From JAOPZW01 sp963788935 (GTDB taxonomy: Bacteria; Actinomycetota; Thermoleophilia; Solirubrobacterales; Solirubrobacteraceae), in contig CAWBIM010000015.1 in the NCBI GenBank assembly GCA_963788935.1, positions 72,279-136,278 on the forward strand: a DNA stretch of 64,000 nt. Reading direction: 5' to 3'. Shown in pieces: positions 34,752-44,376 of this stretch. The translations under genes were made by a program, and so were the position numbers. Below the pieces are notes generated by a model. That model searched no databases. It was not told where the DNA came from and was given only the letters and a program-made list of their open reading frames with translations. Position 1 is the first letter of the stretch; each line of letters begins with the position of its first letter.

Positions 34752-35438
34752 ATGGAGCCCGAGGCGTTCCCGGCCGTCGAGCTGCGGGCGATCAGTCGCG
34801 AGTTCGGCAGCGAGCCGCGCGTGTACGCGTTGCGCGACGTCGACCTGACGATCGAGCACGGCGCGTCGCTGGCGATCGTCGGCGCTTCCGGCTCGGGGAA
34901 GTCGACGCTGCTGAACATCCTCGGCTGCCTCGACCGCCCGACGAGCGGGACCTACCTCCTCGACGGCATCGACGTCGGAGGCCTCGACGAGCCCCGCCGC
35001 GCCGTGCTGCGGGGCGAGGCGATCGGCTTCGTCTTCCAGACCTTCAACCTGATGGCCCACCGCTCGGTCCTCGACAACGTGATGCTCGCCGAGGTCTACC
35101 GCGGCGGGGCGCGGCAGGGCCGGGCCGATCGCGCGATGGCCGCGCTGGAGCGCGTCGGCATGGAGGACCGCGCCGGCTTCCTGCCGACCCGGCTGTCGGG
35201 CGGCGAGCAGCAGCGGGTCGCGATCGCACGGGCGCTCATGGCCGACCACAGCATGCTCCTGTGCGACGAGCCCACGGGCAACCTCGACTCCGCCAACACC
35301 GACTCGGTGCTCGCGCTGTTCGACGAGCTGAGCCGCGCCGGGCTGACGCTCATCATGGTCACGCACGAGGACCAGGTCGCCCAGCACGCCGAGCGGCGCG
35401 TGCGGATGGTCGACGGCGTGCTCACCGAGGAGGCGTGA
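34752..35438 (+). CDS. ABC transporter ATPase, MacB/LolD type
   Basis: Encodes 228 residues. Walker A is GASGSGKST, the Q-loop VFQTFNLMAHRSV, the signature LSGGEQQRVAIARAL, Walker B LLCDEPTGNLDS, and the H-loop VTHEDQ. The start ATG has GGAGG nine bases upstream. The stop overlaps the permease start by 1 bp (TGATG). The NLM segment after the Q-loop is typical of ATPases paired with FtsX/MacB permeases, which act as mechanotransmitters. Confidence 0.94.
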   Translation: MEPEAFPAVELRAISREFGSEPRVYALRDVDLTIEHGASLAIVGASGSGKSTLLNILGCLDRPTSGTYLLDGIDVGGLDEPRRAVLRGEAIGFVFQTFNLMAHRSVLDNVMLAEVYRGGARQGRADRAMAALERVGMEDRAGFLPTRLSGGEQQRVAIARALMADHSMLLCDEPTGNLDSANTDSVLALFDELSRAGLTLIMVTHEDQVAQHAERRVRMVDGVLTEEA

Positions 35439-36670
35439 TGGCGCGGCGGCCGAGGGTCGACCCCGGCCCGCGGATGGGCGCGCGCGACCTCCTCTCCGAG
35501 GCGTTCGCGGGGCTGCTCGCGCGGCCCGCCCGTGTCGCCCTCACCGTGCTCGGCACCGTCATCGGCGTCGGCGCCCTCGTCGCGACGCTCGGGCTGTCGA
35601 AGACGGCCGGCAGCCAGATCGTCGGCCACTTCGACGCCCTCGCGGCGACGGACATCGTCGTCAGCCCGTCGGTCCGCGCCGGCGGCGCCCGCGCCGCGGT
35701 CCTGCCGTGGGACGCCGAGCCGCGCCTGCGCCGGCTCAACGGCGTGGTCGCCGCCGGGACGCTCGCCGACGTCGACGTGCGCGGGGCGCTGGTGCGCTCG
35801 GTCCCGATCAACGACCCGCTCGCCGCCGGGGCGACGCAGCTGCCGATGAAGGCGGCGTCGCCGGGCCTCTTCCAGGCCGTGCACGCCGAGCTCTCCGCCG
35901 GGCGCTTCTTCGACGCCGGCCACTCGGCCCGCGGCGACCGCGTGGTCATCCTCGGGACGAACGCCGCGCGGCGCCTCGGCATCACGCGGGTCGACCAGGA
36001 GCCGGCGATCTTCATCGGCGACCGCCTCTACGTCGTCATCGGCCTGCTGTCGGCGGTCCGCCGGCAGGCCACGATGCTCGGCGCGGTGATCATGCCCGAG
36101 GGCACCGCGCGGCGCGAGTTCGGCCTGACCGCCCCCGCGCTCGCCCAGGTCGAGACGCGCATCGGCGCGGTGGACCTCATCGCCGGCCAGGCCCCGGTGG
36201 CGCTCAGCCCGGCGAACCCCCGCCTGCTGAAGGTCGCCGCCCCGCCGGATCCGCGCGACCTGCGCGGCGCGGTGAAGAACGACCTCAACGCGCTCTTCCT
36301 GCTCCTCGGCGGCGTATCGCTCCTCGTGGGCGCGATCGGGATCGCCAACGTGACGCTCGTCTCGGTGCTCGAGCGCGTCGGCGAGATCGGCCTGCGCCGC
36401 GCGCTCGGCGCGGGCCGCCGTCACGTCGCCGCCCAGTTCCTGCTCGAGAGCACCGCGATGGGCCTGGCCGGCGGTGCGATCGGCGCGAGCGTCGGCACGC
36501 TCGTGATCGTGGGCGTCTCCGCCGCCAACACCTGGACCCCGGTCCTCGACCCGTGGGTCCCGCTCGGAGCGCCGCTGCTCGGCGCGCTCATCGGACTGCT
36601 GTCCGGCACCTATCCCGCCACGCGCGCGGCCGCCCTCGAGCCGGTCGAGGCCCTGCGCGCCGGCACCTGA
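35438..36670 (+). CDS. FtsX/MacB-type ABC permease
   Basis: Encodes 410 residues. TM1 is near residue 35 (VALTVLGTVIGVGALVATLG), followed by a MacB-like periplasmic domain of about 220 residues (about 55-285). The three-helix FtsX domain starts FLLLGGVSLLVGAIGIANVT, with the family motif VGEIGLRRALGA, and ends TYPATRAAALEPVEALR. It works with the preceding ATPase and adaptor, probably moving a peptide, lipid or antibiotic. The substrate is not evident. Confidence 0.92.
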   Translation: MARRPRVDPGPRMGARDLLSEAFAGLLARPARVALTVLGTVIGVGALVATLGLSKTAGSQIVGHFDALAATDIVVSPSVRAGGARAAVLPWDAEPRLRRLNGVVAAGTLADVDVRGALVRSVPINDPLAAGATQLPMKAASPGLFQAVHAELSAGRFFDAGHSARGDRVVILGTNAARRLGITRVDQEPAIFIGDRLYVVIGLLSAVRRQATMLGAVIMPEGTARREFGLTAPALAQVETRIGAVDLIAGQAPVALSPANPRLLKVAAPPDPRDLRGAVKNDLNALFLLLGGVSLLVGAIGIANVTLVSVLERVGEIGLRRALGAGRRHVAAQFLLESTAMGLAGGAIGASVGTLVIVGVSAANTWTPVLDPWVPLGAPLLGALIGLLSGTYPATRAAALEPVEALRAGT

Positions 36671-36697
36671 GGACCACGCCCCACCTGGAGGCCCCGA

Positions 36698-37696
36698 ATG
36701 CGCCACTCGATCCTCTCCCTCCCGGCCGGGGCGCTGCGCGCGACCCACCCGGTCATCGCGCTCGCGCTGACGGGCGCCGCGCTCGCGCTCGCCGGGTGCG
36801 GCGGCGACTCGAGCGGCAGCGGCACGAACGCGGCGGCGACCTCGTCGACGGGCTCGTCCGGCGGTTCTCAGACGACCGGCGCCGTGGAGGACCAGCTCGG
36901 GTTCGACCAGGCGGGGATCCTCGCGCGGCAGAGCCGCGTCGAGGCGGCGATCGCCCAGTGCATGAAGAACGAGGGCTTCGACTACATCCCGATCGACCCG
37001 TTCGCCCAGCGGGCCGCGCTCGTGGGCACGAGCCGCCTCAGCGACGAGGACTTCCTCAAGCAGTTCGGCTACGGCATCAGCACGCTGTGGGGGCGCGGCA
37101 ACACGCAGGCCGACCCGAACCAGCGGCTGAGGGCGACGCTCGGGGCCGCGGATCGCCGCGCGTACGACCGCGCGCTCTGGGGCGAGAACACGGGCGCCAC
37201 GTTCTCCGAGGCCGTCGACAGCGGCCACTTCGACCGTCTCGGGGGCTGCACGCTGAAGGCCACCGAGGCCGTCTTCGGCGGCGCCCAGGTCCTCACGCAG
37301 CTGCAGGGCAAGCTCGACGAGCTCGACGACCGGATCCTCGAGGACCGCCGCATGATCAAGGCCCTCGAGCGCTGGTCGGCGTGCATGGCGGTCGCGGGCT
37401 ACCGCTACGAGGACCCCGACGAGATCGACTCGGACCTCTTCCGGCGCACCGAGAAGATCGTCGGGCCGCTGCCCGGTCAGTTCGCCACCGGTCCGCCCGC
37501 CGGCCAGCGGCCCCGGCCCTACGACCACGCCGCGCTGGCGAGCCTGCAGCACGACGAGGTCGCGATCGCGCGGCGCGACAACGCCTGCGAGCAGAAGGAC
37601 ATCGAGCCCGTCGAGTCCGTCGTCCGGCCGGAGTACGAGGCGAGGTTCCGAGCGCAGAACCGCGGTCTGATCAACCGCGTGCGCCCGGTGCGCTGA
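36698..37696 (+). CDS. Lipoprotein of the MacAB-like operon
   Basis: Encodes 332 residues with lipobox LALAGCGGD, then a Ser/Thr/Gly linker and a helical domain with six or so Cys (AIAQCMKNEGFDYIPIDP; GGCTLKATEAV; WSACMAVAGYRYEDPDE; NACEQKDIEPV). The alternating Cys suggest disulfides. The family is seen in actinobacteria beside ABC exporters, but the function is unknown. It is the last gene of the operon, 27 bp after the permease. It is not related to the two lipoproteins encoded beside the kinases. Confidence 0.77.
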   Translation: MRHSILSLPAGALRATHPVIALALTGAALALAGCGGDSSGSGTNAAATSSTGSSGGSQTTGAVEDQLGFDQAGILARQSRVEAAIAQCMKNEGFDYIPIDPFAQRAALVGTSRLSDEDFLKQFGYGISTLWGRGNTQADPNQRLRATLGAADRRAYDRALWGENTGATFSEAVDSGHFDRLGGCTLKATEAVFGGAQVLTQLQGKLDELDDRILEDRRMIKALERWSACMAVAGYRYEDPDEIDSDLFRRTEKIVGPLPGQFATGPPAGQRPRPYDHAALASLQHDEVAIARRDNACEQKDIEPVESVVRPEYEARFRAQNRGLINRVRPVR

Positions 37697-37717
37697 TCGG
37701 TCCCGGGCGGCCGGGCG

Positions 37718-38663
37718 TCACGGGACGTCGGGTGCGCCCGGAACCGCCGGCGGCGTCCGCGCGTACACGGTGCGGCTCACCGCGTAGCCGCGCCGGTCGA
37801 CCGCCAGCGCCCGGCGGCGGGCCGCCGCGAGCGCCTCCGGGTCGAGCCGGACGACGCGCGGTCAGCACCAGGACCTCGCGCTCGCGACCGCCGGCCGGGG
37901 CGGCGCGGATCGTGCCGATGCCCGGCGCGTAGGACTTGCGCTGGTGGCCGTCCGCCGGCTCGTTCGGGTTCGTCTCGTCCGTCATGAGGACGTTGTCGAA
38001 GCAGCGGACCGGCACGCAGTCGTGCAGCCCGGCGCGCAGGACCTTCGCGCGATCGGCGAACTCGATGGTCGGCGCGAACCCCTGGCGGTAGCTCGACGTG
38101 CCCGGCGCCGGCGCGGCGCGCATCATGATGCCGCCGTGGGCGCCGGCCACGCCGGCGATCCACGTGTCCGGCGCCCCGTCGACCCGGCCGCCGTCGTACT
38201 CCTCCGGGTACTCGCCGAGGTTCCAGACGTTGCCGTCGTCGTCCTGGGCCTGGAACGCGAGCTCGCCCTCGAGCAGCCGGCCGGCGTTGATGTCGCGCTC
38301 CCAGATCACGACCGTGCGCACGCCGTCGATGACCTTCGTGAGGTCCGTGACCGTCGTGATGACCCGATGCGGGCGCCGTCCCTGGCCGCGGTTCGCGCGC
38401 CCTTCGAAGACGTACTGGGTGCCAGGGACCAGCGGCGTCCACCGGTTGTCGATGCGCGTCGGGTGGGTGAAGTTGCGCGGGTCGAAGTCCCGCTCGGTGG
38501 CCTGCCGCGCCGCGGCGGCGCCGCCGGGGGCCGCGGTCGCGGCGGGCGCCGTCGGCGTGGGCGCCTCGGCGTCCTTCGACCCGCAGGCCGCGACGCCCGC
38601 ACCCGGCACGAGGACGGCGACGACCACGAGCGCCGCCGGGCGAACCCACCCCAGAGACCGCAT
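37718..38663 (-). CDS. Lipoprotein next to two-component system 2, one frameshift
   Basis: About 314 residues. Lipobox-like GAGVAACGS follows a hydrophobic start. The motifs are shared with the lipoprotein at 29596-30411: FTHPTRIDNRWTPLVPGTQY, HRVITTVTDLTKVIDGV, QDDDGNVWNLGEYPEEYDGG, WIAGVAGAHGGIMM and SYAPGIGTI. One extra base near 37858 shifts the frame; corrected, it continues VVRLDPEALAAARRRALAV and stops at 37718. Its C-terminus is about 45 residues longer than the paralogue's. It lies downstream of kinase 2, with a palindrome (38694-38710) and a repeat site (38730-38753) between them. Confidence 0.75.
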
Positions 38664-38693
38664 GTCACTTCCCCCCGAGGCTCGGTCACTCTC

Positions 38694-38710
38694 TCTGACA
38701 CTGTGTCAGA
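38694..38710. promoter_or_regulatory. 17-bp palindrome upstream of lipoprotein gene
   Basis: TCTGACAC-T-GTGTCAGA is a perfect inverted repeat 31-47 bp before the lipoprotein start at 38663. The T-run on the minus strand precedes rather than follows it, so it is not a terminator for the kinase transcript. An operator is more likely. Confidence 0.4.
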
Positions 38711-38729
38711 AAAACGGCCGGAAACGGTT

Positions 38730-38753
38730 GCTTAGGAGTCTCTTAGAGTAACC
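38730..38753 (+). promoter_or_regulatory. Candidate response regulator 2 site at end of kinase 2
   Basis: On the plus strand it has two CTTAG elements 11 bp apart (38731, 38742), then TAGAGTAACC. It matches the element at 40937-40960, read on the minus strand, at 20 of 24 positions. It covers the kinase 2 stop codon, 67-90 bp upstream of the lipoprotein start, but points away from that gene. Confidence 0.5.
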
Positions 38754-40198
38754 TTGTCGCCGCCGGTTTTCAACCCGGCGCCGCGACGCACGCGGTATGC
38801 GTCGCTGACCGCTGCCGCCGCCGCCAGCTCGAGCGAGAACGCGCTGCCGCTGCCGACCTCGCTCTCGACCCACACCCGCCCGCCGTGGGCCTCGGCGATC
38901 TCGCGGCAGATCGCGAGGCCGAGCCCGCTGCCGCCGCTCGTCCGCTGCCGCGCCCGGTCGACGCGGAAGAAGCGGTCGAAGACGTGGGCGCGGGCCTCGG
39001 GCGGGATGCCGCGGCCGGTGTCGGACACCGTCACCCCCGCGCGATCGCCCTGCTGCCAGGCGCGCACCCGCACCACGCCTCCCGGAGCGGTGTACTTGAT
39101 CGCGTTCTCGATGAAGTTGACGAGCACCTGGTGCACGCGGTGCGGGTCGGCCTCGACGATCGGCGGGTCGCCGGTGACGTCCTCGGCGTGGAGGTCGATC
39201 CCGTTGTTCGCCGCCGCCGGCGCCAGCGAGCGGATCGCGGCGTCGGCCGCGTCGGTCAGGTCGACCTGCGTCGTCAGGAGCTGGAGCTGGCCCTCGTCGG
39301 CGTGGGCGAGCGTCATGAGGTTCTCGACCGTGCGGCTCATGCGGTCGACCTCCTCGCGCGCGCTCTCGAGCACCGCGCGCCCGCTCTCGGGCAGGTCCCC
39401 GCGCAGATTCACGTCGAGCTCGGCGCGCATCACCGCGAGCGGCGTGCGCAGCTCGTGCGACGCGTGCGCCACGAAGCGCTGGTGCTCGGCCACGCCCTGC
39501 TCGAGCCGGTCGAGCATCGCGTTGAGCGTGACGGCCAGGTGGGCGAGCTCGTCCCGGGCGTGGGGAACGGCGATGCGCTCGTCGAGCCGGTCGATGCCGA
39601 TGTGGTCGGCCTTCGACGTCATCCGTCTTACCGGCAGCAGCGCCTTGCGCGCGAGCCACCAGCCGGCGATCGATGCCGCCACGAGCGCCGCCGGCACGGT
39701 GAGGAGCAGGAGCGTCAGGACGCGGGCCACGGACGCCTCGACCGGCTGCAGCGACTCGGCCACGGCCAGCACGTGGCGCTCGCCGAGCCGCTCGACGGGC
39801 GCGATGCGCACGCGGTACTTCTCGCCGTCCTCCCCCAGCGAGACGGTCACCAGCCGCGCCTTCCCGGCGAGCGCATCGGCGCGCGGCCCCGCCGGAGCGA
39901 GGATGCCGCCCTCGTCCATGTCGTCCCCCCAGCTGGCCAGGAGACGTCCGCCGGAGTCGAAGACCTGGGCGGCGCCGTCGCGCGGCAGGAAGGTGCGGCC
40001 GTAGTCGCCGTAGTGCTGCAGGCCCTCGTCGGCGTACTCGTGGGCCAGCGCCACCCACGCGCGCCGTGCGTCGCGGTCGATCCCGGCCTGCATGTCGGAC
40101 CGGAACTGCAGGACCACGAACGGGCCCAGCACGCCGATGATGGCGGCCAGGACCGCGATGTACCACGCCGTCAGCCGGACTCTGATCGGGAGCCTCAT
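38732..40198 (-). CDS. Sensor histidine kinase of system 2
   Basis: Encodes 488 residues, intact. TM1 is near 10-30 (LTAWYIAVLAAIIGVLGPFV), an extracytoplasmic sensor spans about 130 residues, and TM2 lies near 160-180 (VLTLLLLTVPAALVAASIAG). HAMP follows, then the H-box VAHASHELRTPLAVMRAE, N-box HQVLVNFIENAIKYTAPGG and G boxes SDTGRGIPP and SGGSGLGLAIC. It is an EnvZ/CpxA-type kinase. ATGA overlap with the upstream regulator couples translation. Overall layout mirrors system 1, although the sensor domains differ. Confidence 0.95.
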   Translation of the reverse strand: MRLPIRVRLTAWYIAVLAAIIGVLGPFVVLQFRSDMQAGIDRDARRAWVALAHEYADEGLQHYGDYGRTFLPRDGAAQVFDSGGRLLASWGDDMDEGGILAPAGPRADALAGKARLVTVSLGEDGEKYRVRIAPVERLGERHVLAVAESLQPVEASVARVLTLLLLTVPAALVAASIAGWWLARKALLPVRRMTSKADHIGIDRLDERIAVPHARDELAHLAVTLNAMLDRLEQGVAEHQRFVAHASHELRTPLAVMRAELDVNLRGDLPESGRAVLESAREEVDRMSRTVENLMTLAHADEGQLQLLTTQVDLTDAADAAIRSLAPAAANNGIDLHAEDVTGDPPIVEADPHRVHQVLVNFIENAIKYTAPGGVVRVRAWQQGDRAGVTVSDTGRGIPPEARAHVFDRFFRVDRARQRTSGGSGLGLAICREIAEAHGGRVWVESEVGSGSAFSLELAAAAAVSDAYRVRRGAGLKTGGDKVTLRDS

Positions 40199-40872
40199 GG
40201 GGCTTCCAGGACGAACCCGGATCCCCGGACCGTGCGGATGAGCGCCCGGCCCAGCTTCTTGCGCAGGTAGCCGACGTAGACGTCGATGATGTTCGGCGAG
40301 CCGTCGTAGTCCTCCCAGACCTCCTCGAGCAGCTCCGAGCGCGAGACGACGCGCCCCGGCTGCCGGGCGAGGAACGCGAGCACGTCGTACTCGCGCGCCG
40401 TGAGCTCGATCTCCTCGCCGGCGCGCGTCACGACGCGCGTGTCCGAGTCGATCACGAGGTCGCCGATCGACACGATCGCGGGCCGCTCGACGGGCCCGCG
40501 GCGGAGCAGCGCCCGGAGGCGCGCGAGCAGCTCACCGAAGTCGAACGGCTTGACGAGGTAGTCGTCGGCGCCCGCGTCGAGGCCCCGGATGCGGTCGGCC
40601 ACGCCCGTGCGCGCGGTCAGCATCAGCACCGGCATCCAGCGCCCCCCGCGGCGGAGCGCCTCGCACACGGAGAACCCGTCGAGGCCGGGGAGCATGAGGT
40701 CGAGCACGATCGCGTCGTAGTCCGTCGCCTCGGCCAGGGCCAGGGCCTCGTCTCCGTCCTCCGACGCGTCGACGGCGTAGCCCTCCCGCTCCAGGCCGAG
40801 CTTGAGGGCGCGCACGAGCTTCGTGTCGTCCTCGACGATCAGGAGGCGCATGTCGGCTCGGGAGGTGGCCAT
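40195..40872 (-). CDS. OmpR-family response regulator of system 2
   Basis: Encodes 225 residues. Receiver: LLIVEDD, phosphoacceptor Asp in AIVLDLMLPGLDG, MLTARTG and DDYLVKPFD. Output winged helix: IELTAREYDVLAFLARQPGR and NIIDVYVGYLRKKLG. A second in-frame Met at residue 8 is also a possible start. The paired CTTAG element at 40937-40960 and a -10-like TAGAAT (40941-40946 on the minus strand) lie 69-88 bp upstream. It diverges from the RND pump operon. Confidence 0.94.
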   Translation of the reverse strand: MATSRADMRLLIVEDDTKLVRALKLGLEREGYAVDASEDGDEALALAEATDYDAIVLDLMLPGLDGFSVCEALRRGGRWMPVLMLTARTGVADRIRGLDAGADDYLVKPFDFGELLARLRALLRRGPVERPAIVSIGDLVIDSDTRVVTRAGEEIELTAREYDVLAFLARQPGRVVSRSELLEEVWEDYDGSPNIIDVYVGYLRKKLGRALIRTVRGSGFVLEAP

Positions 40873-41194
40873 GTCGGGTGCTCGTGACCTGGGGTCCTAG
40901 AATCTTGCACCGGCGGTTGCAACGCAACTCTGGTGCGGTTATTCTAAGAGAGCTCTAAGCGCCCCGACATTTTCGTACATGGGGTGAACTCGAGTCAGAG
41001 TGTGCTGAGACTCTGACTTCACATGAATAGGCGCGCTCGCACGCGTGCCATCACGTGTTACCGCCATCGGGGGGTCCGTGGGGTGCGATCTCGTGCGCCG
41101 TCGCGTCGACGCTGGGCGCAGCCGGCCCGAGGGGGGATTCCGGAATGGCGTTGTGCTGTCGTGTGCGCGCACACCTCGTGCGAGGGACGAGGCG
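40873..41194. other. 322-bp divergent control region between regulator 2 and RND operon
   Basis: No gene is visible. The region contains the paired CTTAG site (40937-40960) and an imperfect inverted repeat at 40984-41022 built from GTGAA/TTCAC outer arms and AGTCAGAGT/ACTCTGACT inner arms. It must hold promoters in both directions: the regulator start is at 40872 and the RND start at 41195. Confidence 0.55.
40937..40960 (-). promoter_or_regulatory. Candidate response regulator 2 site and -10 element
   Basis: Read on the minus strand it has CTTAG-N6-CTTAG followed by AATAACC. The second CTTAG overlaps TAGAAT, a good -10 box, so a regulator bound here would replace a -35 contact. It pairs with 38730-38753 (20 of 24 identical). 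Confidence 0.55.
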
Positions 41195-44100
41195 ATGACC
41201 GGCTGGATCGCGAGCATGATGCGGTTCCGGGCGCTGGTCGTCGCCCTGGCCGCCGGCCTCCTGGTCGTCGGCGATCGCCCAGCTGCGCAAGGCGCCGGTC
41301 GACGTCCTCCCCGAGTACACGCAGCCCTACGTCCAGGTCCAGACCGAGGCGCTCGGCTTGTCGGCCGCCGAGATCGAGCAGCTCCTCACCGTTCCGCTCG
41401 AGCAGGACCTGCTCAACGGCGTCAAGGGCGTCGAGACGATCCGCTCGGACTCGGTGCCGAGCCTGTCGTCGATCACGATGCTCTTCGAGCGCGGGACCGA
41501 CATCCTGCGCGCCCGCCAGCTCGTGTCCGAGCGCCTGTCGCAGCCGCACGCGTTCCCGAGCGTCGGCAGCGCGCCGCAGATGATCCAGCCGGTGTCGTCG
41601 ACGAGCCGGGTGATGATGATCTCGCTCTCGTCGCAGAAGCTGAGCCCGATCGAGCTCTCGGTGCTCGCGCGGTGGACCGTCCGCCCGAAGCTGATGGGCA
41701 TCGCCGGCGTCGCGAACGTCGCGATCTGGGGCCATCGCGACCGTCAGCTGCAGGTGCTCGTCGACCCGGCGAACCTCAATCGGCGCCACGTCTCCCTGCT
41801 GGACGTCGTCCGCACGGCGGGCAACGCCCAGCTCGTCTCGCCGTTGAACTTCCTCAACGCGTCGACCCCGGGCACCGGCGGCTTCCTGGACGGTCCCAAC
41901 CAGCGCCTCGGGGTCCGGCACATCCTGCCGTTCGCGGAGCCGGACGACCTCGCCCAGGTCCCCGTCGAGGGCAGCTCCGCGCGCCTCGGCGACGTCGCGA
42001 CCGTCGTCGAGGACCACCCGCCCCTGATCGGCGACGCGGTCACCGCCGGCAGCGAGCCGGACGACGCACTGCAGCTCGTCGTCGAGAAGCTGCCGGGCAC
42101 GAACACGCTGGCGCTGACCCGCCGGCTCGACGACGCGCTGAAGGAGATGGCGCCGGGCCTCGCCGGGGTGCGGATCGACTCGAGCGCGTTCCGGCCGGCG
42201 GGCTTCATCGAGAGCGCCCTCGACCATCTGCGGCTGGCGCTCATCATCGCCGCCGCCCTCGTCGTGCTCGTGCTGGCGGCGTTCCTCATGCAGTGGCGCG
42301 CCGTCGTGCTCTGCCTCGTCGTGATCCCGCTGTCGCTGGTCGCGGCGCTCGTCGTGCTCGACCTCACCGGCGCGACGCTGAACGCGCTCGTCGTCGCCGG
42401 GCTCCTCGTCGCGATCGGCGCGCTCGTCGACGACGCGGCCGGCGACATGCAGAGCATGGCGCGCTCGCTGCGCGAGGAGCGCGAGTCGGGCGGCGACCGC
42501 TCGACCGCGAGCATCATCCTCGCGTCCACGCGCCGGACGCGCAGCGTCATGGGCTACGCGACGCTGATCCTGCTGCTCCTGATGCTGCCGGTCTTCTTCA
42601 CCAGCGGCCTGACCGGCGCGTTCCTGCACCCGCTCGCGCAGTCGTACGGCCTCGCGGTGATCGCCTCGGCCGTCGTCGCGCTCACCGTCACCCCGGCCCT
42701 CGGGCTCGTCCTGTACTCCCGCCCGCCACGGGCGCCGGGCGAGCACGGCGCCGCGCGGCGCGCGGCGGCGGCGACCACCGCCGGTCTCACGCGGCTGATG
42801 CGGTCGCCGCGGCCCGCGCTGTTCGCCCTCGCCGGCTTCCTCGTGGTCGGGCTCGCCACGCTCCCGTTCCTCGGGCAGGCGCTCCGGCCGTCGTTCAAGG
42901 ACCGCGAGCTCCTCGTCCGGTGGGATGCCACGCCGAGCACGTCGCTGCCCGAGATGCACCGCATCACGAGCCGCGCCGCCGCCGAGCTGCGCACGCTCCC
43001 GGGCGTCCGCGAGGTGGGCGCCCACGTCGGCCGGGCGATCACGTCCGACCAGGTGGCCGGCAGCGGCTCCGGCGAAATGTGGGTGACGATGCGCTCGTCG
43101 GCCGACTACGGGCGGACGCTCGCCGCCGTGCGGCGGGTCACCGGCGGCTACCCGGGCGTGCGCAGCAGCGTCCTGACCTACGAGGGCGACCGGACGCGCG
43201 GGGTGCTGACCCCCGCTGACAAGGGCCTCACCGTCCGGATGTACGGACAGAACCTCGGTGTCCTCGATCGCCAGGCGCGGGGGGTCCGCGAGACGGTCTC
43301 CCGGGTCGGCGGCGTGCACGACGCACACCTCCTGCCGACCCCGGTGCAGCCGACGCTGGAGGTCGAGGTCGACCTCGACACGGCGCGGAAGCACGGCGTC
43401 AAGCCCGGCGACGTCCGCCGAGCCGCCGCCACCCTGGTGCAGGGGCTCGACGTCGGTGCCTTCTTCGAGCAGCAGAAGGTCTTCCAGGTCATCGTCCGCG
43501 GGGTTCCCGACGTCCGCGAGAGCCTCGACAGCATCCGTGATCTGCGCATCGACGCGCCCGACGGCTCCCAGGTCCGCCTCGGCGACGTGGCCCGGGTCGG
43601 GATCCGGCCCAACCCGGTCGACCTCCGCCACGAAGCGGTCTCGCGGTACGTCGACGTCCGCGCCGCCGTGAGCGGCCGGGACGTCGATGCCGTGCGGGCC
43701 GACGTGACCGACCGCCTGCGCGCGATGCACTTCCCGCTCAACTACCACGCCGAGGTGGTCAAGCCGTCCGAGGACGAGGCGTCGCCGCTGTCCGCGTTCC
43801 TCACCCTGGCGGCGGCCGCCGCGGTCGGCATCTACCTGCTCCTCCAGGCCGCGCTCGGCAGCTGGCGGCTCGCCGCGCTGCTCTTCCTGACGCTCCCGAC
43901 GGCGCTGGTCGGCGGCCTCGTGGTCATCGTCATCGGCGGCGGCGACGTCACGCTCGGCGCGGCGTTCGGCCTCATGACGGTGCTCGGCATCGCCGTCCGC
44001 AACGGCCTCATGCTGATGCGCCACCTGCAGGAGCTCGAGAACGGCGAGCCCGAGCGGCTCGACCAGGCGCTCGTCGTGCGCGGCACGGCGGACCGGGCCG

Positions 44101-44357
44101 CGCCGGTGGCGCTGACGGCGCTGGCGACCGCCGCGGTGATGCTGCCGTTCGCGGTGCTCGGCGACATCGCCGGCAACGAGATCACCCATTCGACCGCCGC
44201 GGTCGTGATGGGCGGGCTCGTCACCTCGACCGCCCTGACCCTGTTCGTCCTGCCCGCGCTCTACCTGCACCTGGCGCGGGGCTCGCTGGCCGCGCGCGCC
44301 GACCGCTCGGCGGCGCAACCGGCGGGGCCGGACCTCGACCTGCTGCCCGGAACCTGA
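41195..44357 (+). CDS. RND efflux pump, heavy-metal (CusA/CzcA) type, one frameshift
   Basis: About 1,054 residues. The start MTGWIASMMRFRALVVALAA has a GAGG site. An extra base at about 41273 (GGCGATC for GGCATC) separates the first 26 residues from the rest, which continues AQLRKAPVDVLPEYTQPYVQ. Two halves of six TM helices and two porter loops are present (APQMIQPVSSTSRVMMISLS; VFQVIVRGVPDVRESLDS). TM4 reads VAIGALVDDAAGDMQSMARS, where CusA and the sister pump have an EN pair in place of QS. It is probably a proton-driven exporter; the metal or other substrate is unknown. Confidence 0.9.
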
Positions 44358-44376
44358 TCACCGAGGGGGAATCGAC

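Noticed and set aside
34690..34848. ATG at 34690 overlapping the adaptor stop as the ATPase gene start
   Set aside because: It is out of frame with the ATPase. ATG 34752 has GGAGG at the right distance and gives the normal N-terminus.
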